From: Candidatus Hydrogenedentota bacterium
GTDB taxonomy: Bacteria > Hydrogenedentota > Hydrogenedentia > Hydrogenedentales > JAEUWI01
DNA length: 64,000 nucleotides
Direction of reading: 5' to 3'
Assembly (NCBI GenBank): GCA_016182605.1
Contig: JACPGE010000097.1
Location: 1 to 64,000 of the forward strand
The notes beneath the pieces were generated by a model. It was not told the origin of the DNA, made no database searches, and saw only the letters and a list, made by a program, of their open reading frames with translations. Below are positions 36,195-42,496 of the stretch, piece after piece. Made by a program: the position numbers and the translations under genes. Positions within the stretch are counted from its first letter, which is position 1. Each line of letters begins with the position of its first letter.

Positions 36195-36575
36195 TTAGAG
36201 TAGAACGTGGACGACGCTCTTCGACGCGTCCACCTTCAGGTTGATGCCCCGGCCCAATCCGCTCGCGGGGGCCTTCACTTTGCCGTCGGTGTTGGACGCC
36301 GTCACACCGGTCTTGCCGTCCACCACCGGCGCGGTGCCCGTATACGCGAAAATGCAGAGCCCGCGCACGCGCACAGGGATGGCCGCATTGTTGGCCGTTG
36401 CGTCGCCCAGCGCCTGGCCGATGACTGCGTCGTCATCCGCCGCGGCGTTGTCCACCGTGTACGGCCCCGTAAGTTTGAGTGCGTCGCCTTTCGCGATGGC
36501 CACCGTGCCCGAAGACACGGTCTTGCACGTGAGTATCAGTTCGGTGAGCGTGCCACCGATATCGCCATAGGCCAT
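36195..36575 (-). CDS. Capsid decoration/stabilisation protein (DUF2190-like)
   Basis: A 126-residue protein beginning MAYGDIGG and rich in small residues and beta-turns (VAIAKGDALKLTGPYTVDN, VRVRGLCIFAYTG). This is the pattern of DUF2190-type capsid cement or decoration proteins, which begin with a strand, a GDAL/GDVV turn and a hydrophobic V-rich body. It sits just upstream of the capsid gene, as usual. Start ATG 36575 follows an AGGAGC-like site; a longer frame to 36779 runs into non-coding spacer containing a hairpin. Confidence 0.6.
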   Translation of the reverse strand: MAYGDIGGTLTELILTCKTVSSGTVAIAKGDALKLTGPYTVDNAAADDDAVIGQALGDATANNAAIPVRVRGLCIFAYTGTAPVVDGKTGVTASNTDGKVKAPASGLGRGINLKVDASKSVVHVLL

Positions 36576-36686
36576 GGTTGTGCTCCTTGTGTTGGGTTGA
36601 AATAGAACGCGCCCTCGCTGACGCGTTCGAAAGAATCCCCTGCCCGCCTTCATCGGGTGAAAGTCCCGCCATAATTCGAAAGGAAA

Positions 36687-36713
36687 CTTGTGCTCCGAAC
36701 GGCGGAGCACAAG
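36687..36713 (-). terminator. Perfect 11-bp hairpin within the phage-type cassette
   Basis: CTTGTGCTCCG (36687-36697) pairs with CGGAGCACAAG (36703-36713) around a 5-nt loop. Read on the minus strand the stem is followed by TTTCCTTTCG, a moderately T-rich tract, so it could partially terminate the portal-protease transcript. It splits the cassette into an upstream group (portal to PE-like protein) and a downstream group (decoration protein to tail tip). The remaining part of the 240-bp spacer shows nothing else. Confidence 0.55.
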
Positions 36714-36815
36714 GGATTCGTCATGAACCCGTGAATGGGGGCAGGGGAAAAACCAGATCGATCGAATCTTCTCCCGCACATGCAGCGCGACGGCTCTGCC
36801 TCGGGAATTTCCGCA

Positions 36816-37502
36816 TTACGCGCCCGTGAGGATTGACCAGGCGCGCCCCCGTTGTTCCGTCTCGTCCTCCAGGGGATCGGGCAGGGAAACGGGTTGGGGC
36901 GGATACTTCGCGTCGAAGCGCACCTCGAATCCGTGCAGGTGCCGATCGATTTCGCGCAGCGGCATCTTCGCCAGCAGCGCCCGCCATGACTGCTCCTCGA
37001 AGTGGGAAGCATCGAGTTCCTTGCCCAGTGCACAGAGCCGCGCGACACTGCGCTCCCGTGCGGTGAGGCCATCCTCCACAAGGGCAGGCAACTCATCCAA
37101 AGCGCGTCCGCGCGCATGCACGGATTCAACGAGTTGCCCCATACGCTCGGCCGAGAGTCCGGCCAGGCGCGTCACGCGGCAGCGCCAGGTGCGCTCTCCA
37201 TCGTAGAGTTCCAGTACACCCTCGTCACCGTCCCAACCGCGCCAAGCGTACACCCCCGACGCTTCGCGGCCCTGCGCCTGATCGAGCCACTCCCGCGGAT
37301 GGGGTGATTTCGAGATTCCCCATTGCGTGGACTCCAGGGCTTCAGAGGCAAGCCGCCATCCTGCGAGAAAGCCTGCCTGCTCCAGCCTCAGATCCAGGTG
37401 GGGCCCGCTTTCATCTGTATGCCGGTGCAGCGCGAAGCGGCCGTGTTGTTCCAGCGGCGGCTCCTGCGCATTGTCATCCAGCCAGTCGAATTTCCAGTAC
37501 AT
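36816..37502 (-). CDS. LigD 3'-phosphoesterase (PE)-domain-like protein
   Basis: A 228-residue protein whose N-terminal half resembles the phosphoesterase domain of bacterial DNA ligase D. FALHRHTDESGPHLDLRLE aligns with the H-(x5)-H-x-D-x-R catalytic cluster (His42, His48, Asp50, Arg52 in the Pseudomonas LigD numbering), and SPHPREW aligns with the His84-Pro region, with Trp where Tyr88 is expected. PE domains resect 3'-ribonucleotides and remove 3'-phosphates at DNA ends. The C-terminal half is helical and unknown. It lies between a membrane protein and the decoration gene within a capsid cassette, an unexpected place. Confidence 0.6.
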   Translation of the reverse strand: MYWKFDWLDDNAQEPPLEQHGRFALHRHTDESGPHLDLRLEQAGFLAGWRLASEALESTQWGISKSPHPREWLDQAQGREASGVYAWRGWDGDEGVLELYDGERTWRCRVTRLAGLSAERMGQLVESVHARGRALDELPALVEDGLTARERSVARLCALGKELDASHFEEQSWRALLAKMPLREIDRHLHGFEVRFDAKYPPQPVSLPDPLEDETEQRGRAWSILTGA

Positions 37503-37513
37503 GCATCGCCTCC

Positions 37514-37702
37514 TTATATCAGCGATTTGCCGAGGGTTGCGATCACCCCGGCCAGGTTGACCACGAGCAGCATGACGCCCCGGGTGAGGGCGAACTCGAG
37601 GCGTTCTATCCGCTCCTTCAGTTCGCGGACATCGTCGCGCACGCCCCGGATCTCCACGGCGTGCACTCGTTCATAGGGACATCGGCATTCCTTCGTTTCC
37701 AT
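37514..37702 (-). CDS. Small XhlA/holin-like membrane protein
   Basis: A 62-residue protein with an N-terminal charged amphipathic coiled coil (VRDDVRELKERIERLEFAL) and a C-terminal transmembrane helix (MLLVVNLAGVIATLG). The arrangement matches XhlA-like hemolysin/holin accessory proteins, which help form membrane lesions during phage release. Two Cys near residues 6 and 8 are unusual. No lysin gene accompanies it, so it may anchor or assemble the particle rather than lyse the cell. It lies 11 bp upstream of the PE-like gene. Confidence 0.6.
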   Translation of the reverse strand: METKECRCPYERVHAVEIRGVRDDVRELKERIERLEFALTRGVMLLVVNLAGVIATLGKSLI

Positions 37703-37714
37703 GGTGATCGCTCC

Positions 37715-38410
37715 TTATTCGCGGGTGAAAAATGGTGATTCGTGCAGGGTGATGGGTTCATGAAACGCCCGGCGGGCCTGCTCCAGCGCAGTCAGTGGCG
37801 GCTCGCTGCGCGCGCCTGCGAGAAAGCGCGTGCCCTGGGAGCCGGAGGCGACCACGGAGCCTTCGAGCACTTCCTGCACCCCGCGCATGACGAAGTGACA
37901 GGCCGCGGCGCCGTAGCTGCGGCCCGGCACATGGGCGCAGGTTCGCAGGTCCGCACCACAGATCGAGCATTCCGGCCGTTGAAAGGAGAAGCCGATGGAA
38001 GTCTCCCGGTAGACCCCGCCTTCGATGTTTTGAATGAAGTCGCGGTTCGCTTCCGTCTGCAACACGTAAACGTCGGGCCGGACGGATACATGCTCTCCCT
38101 CCTGGTGGAGCCGCGATTGAAAGAAGGTGCCCCGCGGCAGGGAGCCGCGCACATCGTGGCGTTCCATCAGGGGCCGGCCGGGCGTAAGTGCGTTGATTAC
38201 CTCCAGCTCTTCCATCGGGAAGCGGCTGTAATGCCGGTCAATTTGGTTGTTGCACAGATCCATCGTGAAAATCGCGTATTCCTCCGGTGCGAGCGGGCGC
38301 AGTGCGAAGCGGTTTACCGCGTCTGCGGTGCTTGCCTCGTTTCCGGCGGCTATCTCCCGCGTGGCGCAGATTTTCCCGGCGCAGTTGAAGACAAAGGGCT
38401 CCATATCCAT
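37715..38410 (-). CDS. Putative prohead protease/scaffold protein
   Basis: A 231-residue protein located between the portal and capsid genes, the usual place for a capsid maturation protease. YAIFTMDLCNNQIDRHYSRFP opens the conserved substrate-cleft region (split near residue 50), RPLMERHD carries a candidate catalytic His, and YRETSIGFSF a candidate Ser, as in HK97 U35/U9-type proteases. A four-Cys region (CSICGADLRTC...C) near residue 150 looks like a small zinc-binding insertion. Start at 38410. The catalytic triad is inferred, not certain. Confidence 0.65.
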   Translation of the reverse strand: MDMEPFVFNCAGKICATREIAAGNEASTADAVNRFALRPLAPEEYAIFTMDLCNNQIDRHYSRFPMEELEVINALTPGRPLMERHDVRGSLPRGTFFQSRLHQEGEHVSVRPDVYVLQTEANRDFIQNIEGGVYRETSIGFSFQRPECSICGADLRTCAHVPGRSYGAAACHFVMRGVQEVLEGSVVASGSQGTRFLAGARSEPPLTALEQARRAFHEPITLHESPFFTRE

Positions 38411-38431
38411 CGGTTCATTCCTCCTGGTGGT

Positions 38432-39700
38432 TCAGTGGCAGGCCAGAGACTGGCACGCGGGTTTCATATCGAGGCGTTGCAGGACTTCGGATGCATCCAG
38501 AATGCCGGCGCCGTGCAGCGCAATCAGACTCGATACCTCCTGATGCTCCGCCTGAGCCGCCTTCAACACATCTACGGTCCGGTTGCGCCGCATGCGCACG
38601 TCCACTTCGGCCTCACCCCACATGAGCGCAACTTCGAAACGGTAAAGCCGTTCCAGGAGTTGCTCCATACCGCGGTTGATGCCGTCGACCTGGCGGTTGA
38701 TGATCTCAAACTGGGCGGTGCCATAGGTTTCGGTGGTGCCATAGTTTCTGCCGAGAAGAATGGGCATGAGGTGGGCGCCGGTGATGATCTGCTCCTCCAC
38801 GGCCTTGTGATTGTCATAAAAACCTTGCGCGTGCTGATCGCCGCGAAGCAGATCCACCTTCACATTGTCGAAGGTAACGAGATTCTGGTCCGAAGCCAGG
38901 CCGGAGAGCTTCTCGCGAAGCGACTCCAGGTTGCCGGACATGCGTTGCTGGAAAGCCTCGCTGCTTTCGCCGCGCTGGCGCTCTTCGCCCACATACTGCA
39001 CATGCAGCTTATTCCAGCCTGCATTGCGCGTTGCTTTGGCCATGTCTTCGAGGAGCCGCTGCTGTATCTTGATGGCGTGGGGGAGGGTGCGCAGCATGCT
39101 CCGGCCATAGGGGTTCGTCCCATCGCGATCCATGGCAAGGTAAACAAAGCGCTCTTTCGGGAGCCGAATCGTTTGGCCGCCGCGCACCTGGTAGGCCTGG
39201 ACACCGTCTTTCTCACGGCGGAACCGCACAGTCCATACATCCACCGGCACCACATCGAAGATGGACTCCCGGCTGTTGGAGAGCACAATCTCGCACGCGG
39301 CGGCGCCATAGGTGAAAAGGGACGTGTAGAGGATGTCGAGGAGTCCATCGACACCCCGGTCGCCGCTGTTCATGCGCTGATTCAGACTGTGGATAAGCCG
39401 CCGCGCCCGCAGTGTGGCCACTTCGGAACTGCTTTCGGGGATATGAACGTCGAAGCCGGTCTGGCAGAGCCGCTTCCACGTCCACACCGCATCCGAGACG
39501 TCGGGAATGGCGTCGCGCAGGAAACGGTAGACCGGAAGCATGTCGAACGGGGTATCATTGGGAAGGGGAATGAAGGGGGGGAGGGGCACACCTGCCAGAG
39601 AGGCATCCTCCGGAAGCGATAGTGCCGCCGGAGGATGGATGCGGACCGCTGAACGGCGCCGGAGGGCATGACGAGAGAGCCAGTTGCGAAGGATTGGCAT
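38432..39700 (-). CDS. Phage portal protein
   Basis: A 422-residue protein resembling DUF935 or HK97-type portal proteins, the dodecameric ring through which DNA passes. WTWKRLCQTGFDV, LFTYGAAACEIVL, RFVYLAMDRDGTNPYG and the long helical GMEQLLERLYRFEVALMWGE segments follow the usual clip, stem and wing order. ATG 39700 follows GTGGAG and is preferred over a longer frame to 39754. It is the first gene of the minus-strand cassette. No terminase gene precedes it: the next gene is the divergent response regulator. Confidence 0.75.
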   Translation of the reverse strand: MPILRNWLSRHALRRRSAVRIHPPAALSLPEDASLAGVPLPPFIPLPNDTPFDMLPVYRFLRDAIPDVSDAVWTWKRLCQTGFDVHIPESSSEVATLRARRLIHSLNQRMNSGDRGVDGLLDILYTSLFTYGAAACEIVLSNSRESIFDVVPVDVWTVRFRREKDGVQAYQVRGGQTIRLPKERFVYLAMDRDGTNPYGRSMLRTLPHAIKIQQRLLEDMAKATRNAGWNKLHVQYVGEERQRGESSEAFQQRMSGNLESLREKLSGLASDQNLVTFDNVKVDLLRGDQHAQGFYDNHKAVEEQIITGAHLMPILLGRNYGTTETYGTAQFEIINRQVDGINRGMEQLLERLYRFEVALMWGEAEVDVRMRRNRTVDVLKAAQAEHQEVSSLIALHGAGILDASEVLQRLDMKPACQSLACH

Positions 39701-39812
39701 CGAAAGTTTCTCCACAGTCGGTGACGGGCCCGGCCCATTGCGTGCCCGTTTCACTCTCTATGGCGGGACATTGCACTCCCGGGAATGCGATACAAACACA
39801 AATTGTTTCTGC

Positions 39813-39818
39813 TATACT
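39813..39818 (+). promoter_or_regulatory. Extended -10 promoter for the response regulator
   Basis: TATACT at 39813-39818 is preceded by TGC, forming an extended -10 element with a weak -35. Transcription would start near 39825, about 46 nt before the GTG start codon. The divergent portal gene begins at 39700, so the intergenic region 39701-39870 probably carries promoters in both directions; no good minus-strand promoter was recognised. Confidence 0.45.
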
Positions 39819-39870
39819 CCCTGCTCCAACTACTTTGCTCCGGCTGACTCCCACCCCAAAGGAATTCTCT

Positions 39871-40257
39871 GTGACTGCAAAGGACCTCTCCTACGTCTTG
39901 GTCGTGGACGACGTGGCGTTTTCGCGCCGGGTACTGGGCCAGATACTCCTGCGCTTCGGATTTGCGGTCACCGAAGCGGAGTCCGGCCTCGACGCGATCA
40001 AGGCGATTCGGCATGCGAAGCCGGGACTGATCTTCCTGGATTACATGATGCCGCAGATGTCGGGCGTGCAGGTCTGCGAGTGGATTCGCACACAAGAGCA
40101 GTTTAAGGACATTCCGGTAATCATTTGCACCGCCCATCAAGACCGGAAGCACGTGATGGCCGCAATCAAGGCTGGCGCCAATGACTTCATGTGCAAGCCG
40201 GTCGATCCCGCCTCGGTTGCCACGCGCATCAAAAAGGTGCTTGGTTTCGAAGTCTGA
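39871..40257 (+). CDS. Single-domain response regulator (CheY-like)
   Basis: A 128-residue receiver domain with no output domain. The acidic pocket VVDDV (Asp13, Asp14), phospho-acceptor Asp57 in FLDYMMP, the conserved Thr in CTAHQD and the Lys in CKPVD are all present. The GTG at 39871 is selected because AAAGGA lies 7 nt upstream and the receiver begins immediately after; an in-frame frame extending back to 39622 overlaps the portal gene. It is divergent from the capsid cassette, and no kinase is adjacent. It may relay phosphate or bind a motor or enzyme. Confidence 0.92.
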   Translation: MTAKDLSYVLVVDDVAFSRRVLGQILLRFGFAVTEAESGLDAIKAIRHAKPGLIFLDYMMPQMSGVQVCEWIRTQEQFKDIPVIICTAHQDRKHVMAAIKAGANDFMCKPVDPASVATRIKKVLGFEV

Positions 40258-40266
40258 GCCGCAGGC

Positions 40267-41307
40267 TCAAGGGGCGGCGGGCGGCTCCGAGGGCGCCCGG
40301 AGCAAGAGCCCCTTGGCGGGGGTGACATCAATCACATGAATGCCGCGCTCGACGGCCGGTGGCAATTGATAGATCATGCTGCGGCCTTGCCGTGCACGGA
40401 TCGGCGTTTCCACCTCCGGAATCGACGGAAGCACACAGAGCACATAGTCTACGGGATCGTCGACGAACAGGATGGTGCTGTTTCGAATGCCCATTTGCCC
40501 TGCAGAGCCTGCGCAGATTGCGGCCGACCAGCGGCATCTGCGGTGTGCCCGGCGTTGACGGTGCAAATTGCCCGGTTCCATTCCCACAGAGTCCTCTGCC
40601 GCCCAGGCAAGGGGCGCCAATGAATAGTAGGCATCCTCGCCGTAAGTGAAGACAAAGGCGCTGGGGCCAAAGTGACGCGTGAGCGCGAGTGAGCCGCTGC
40701 CCTCCGCCGCACCGCCCACAAATACGGGTATGGGGCAGATCCGGAGCAAGTCCAGAACGCGCTGCAACGCGATCGGATCATCGGCGGCAATGGCGAGCCC
40801 CTGCAACGAGGCGGCGCGTACGTCAGATTCGGCCAGTGCCGCGAGGCTTTCCGCCAGGTTCGCCGGATTGAGTGGACGTGCCTCGGTCGCGGCAATCAGC
40901 CCAAACGCATAGTAATCCTTCCATTCCTCCGCAATGTGCACGGCATGGGGTGTTTCGTCCGTCCCCTTTGATCCTTGAAGCCGAAGCGCATACCACCCCG
41001 GCGCACTCTGCGCCGGGAGTCGAGCGATGCCCGATGCCGGTCTTGACGTGTCTTGTTCCCAGCGGACAGCAAGAGGGACACTGCCGCTCTCGCCGACTAG
41101 CTGAAGTTCGCCCTGTTCCCAGGCCTCTACAGGAAAAGAATCGCCCGCAAGCGCCACTGCCGGGCGGCCTTCGTTTGGCAAGCGAAGGATTCCCAAGGCG
41201 CCCTGCTCATCGCGGGCCAAGACCGGGCTGCAAATCGACACAAGACAGAGCGTGACGAACCAGCTCATGTAGAGCGCTGTGGCAGCAGTTTGGCGCAACT
41301 CCTTCAT
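40267..41307 (-). CDS. Secreted protein of unknown function
   Basis: A 346-residue protein starting with a signal peptide (AATALYMSWFVTLCLVSICS). The beta-rich mature part (LQLVGESGSVPLAVRWEQD) is followed by an alpha/beta region (RVLDLLRICPIPVFVGGAA). No family was recognised. Its start overlaps the stop of the upstream beta-propeller gene as ATGA. A Arg/Cys-rich patch between roughly residues 245 and 262 (plus-strand 40520-40575) looks out of place, while another frame reads smoothly there; two compensating frameshifts are possible. Confidence 0.7.
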   Translation of the reverse strand: MKELRQTAATALYMSWFVTLCLVSICSPVLARDEQGALGILRLPNEGRPAVALAGDSFPVEAWEQGELQLVGESGSVPLAVRWEQDTSRPASGIARLPAQSAPGWYALRLQGSKGTDETPHAVHIAEEWKDYYAFGLIAATEARPLNPANLAESLAALAESDVRAASLQGLAIAADDPIALQRVLDLLRICPIPVFVGGAAEGSGSLALTRHFGPSAFVFTYGEDAYYSLAPLAWAAEDSVGMEPGNLHRQRRAHRRCRWSAAICAGSAGQMGIRNSTILFVDDPVDYVLCVLPSIPEVETPIRARQGRSMIYQLPPAVERGIHVIDVTPAKGLLLRAPSEPPAAP

Positions 41308-42407
41308 GGGCGCCACACCGGCTGGATAGCGTAGCTGCCTGCGCTTGTGCGGTCTGCATTGCTAAGCTGGCGGTGCCCCGTGGCCTCTGCGCCGCATTGA
41401 TAGATCTCAGGGTGGCCACTCTGGCCGGACACATAGGCGATGGTCTTCCCATCCGCTGACCACGCCGGACTCCAGCAGTCGCTGCCGGCGTGCACCGCAA
41501 TGGGCATTACCCGCGCCGTGTCCACATAGACCAGGTAGATCCCGCGCCGCCCGTCCCGAAAGGATTCAAAGAGCAAGGATTTTCCGTCACGGGACCACTG
41601 GGGATTCCAGTCCGCCTCGCGGTGATTGCTGACATTCACCACACCCCGCTTGCCCAGCACGAAAATCTCCCGGTCGCCCCCATCGTTGGATTCGTAGGCC
41701 ACACGATCCCCCTGCCGGCTGGCCACGGGCCGCAACTCCGCGTAGCGATCCGTGTCAGAAAGCACGACGGGTAACACTGCCATGGACTGGGTGCGCGTGG
41801 CAAGCACAATTTCGGTGGAGAAACCGCGTGCGCCGGGAAGACAAGCGGCCAGCAAGAGTGCGCCTTCCGTGGCCCACTCCTCCTTGATCGCGCGCATGTC
41901 GACACCATCCGGATTCAACGCCTGATCGGGGTCGAGCGCAAGTATCAACTTGTTGTTGGGCATCCATGTAGGCATAAAGACGCTGGTACTCGCGCCCCAG
42001 CGGGCCTCTGCATTTTGCTCAACGTGAAACACCGTCAATGCCGTGGCCATGTCCTCGCCGCCTTCTCCACTGATGTACGCGATCCGGCTTCCGTCAGGCG
42101 ACCATACCGGGTTGCCATTCCACGGTGCGGCATGGGGCACTTCGGCCAAGCCTCCGCCAGACGGATCGTAAACAAAAATCGATTGTCCCCGTTCCGTACG
42201 CGAAGAAAAGGCGAGATGGGCGCCATCGGGCGACCAGGCCGGCGCGCTGTCCCCGAGGCTGCGGCCCACACGCTGTATTTCCTCTCGTTCCAGATCCAGT
42301 ACCATCACACACTGGTCGAGCGTGCTGGTGCCGTTTACATAGGCCAATGCGCCGCCTGAACCCGCAGAGATCAGGCACACGCCAATTGCAGCAATCAGAC
42401 TGTTCAT
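41304..42407 (-). CDS. Secreted TolB-like beta-propeller (PD40/WD40-like) protein
   Basis: A 367-residue protein with a signal peptide (residues 1-18) and repeated propeller blades typical of TolB/PD40: APAWSPDGAHLAFSSR, NPVWSPDGSRIAYISG, NPQWSRDGKSLLFES and SPAWSADGKTIAYVSG, about 45-130 residues apart. It is a periplasmic or secreted binding protein; no peptidase domain is attached. The start lacks a strong Shine-Dalgarno (GGGAC). It is translationally coupled to the downstream secreted protein, so the two probably act together. Confidence 0.85.
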   Translation of the reverse strand: MNSLIAAIGVCLISAGSGGALAYVNGTSTLDQCVMVLDLEREEIQRVGRSLGDSAPAWSPDGAHLAFSSRTERGQSIFVYDPSGGGLAEVPHAAPWNGNPVWSPDGSRIAYISGEGGEDMATALTVFHVEQNAEARWGASTSVFMPTWMPNNKLILALDPDQALNPDGVDMRAIKEEWATEGALLLAACLPGARGFSTEIVLATRTQSMAVLPVVLSDTDRYAELRPVASRQGDRVAYESNDGGDREIFVLGKRGVVNVSNHREADWNPQWSRDGKSLLFESFRDGRRGIYLVYVDTARVMPIAVHAGSDCWSPAWSADGKTIAYVSGQSGHPEIYQCGAEATGHRQLSNADRTSAGSYAIQPVWRP

Positions 42408-42496
42408 GAAAGTCCCGTTAGGTTCCGGTATCGCCCGGGATACAAAACGACCGCCTCCGGCATGCCGTGAGGCGGTCAGCTTGTGTGGCTTCTAAA

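Noticed and set aside
33057-36203. A 1048-codon open frame on the plus strand opposite the capsid and hub genes
   Set aside because: It is antisense to five adjacent genes with clear protein features, has no ribosome-binding site, and its translation shows no recognisable domain. Long antisense frames are expected in GC-rich coding DNA.
37742-39622. A 626-codon plus-strand frame opposite the portal and protease genes
   Set aside because: Antisense to recognisable phage genes, low-complexity His/Arg/Val-rich composition and no start signal.
31650-39700. Complete prophage
   Set aside because: No integrase, attachment repeats, terminase, tail tube, tape measure or lysis genes were found; only a structural subset is present.
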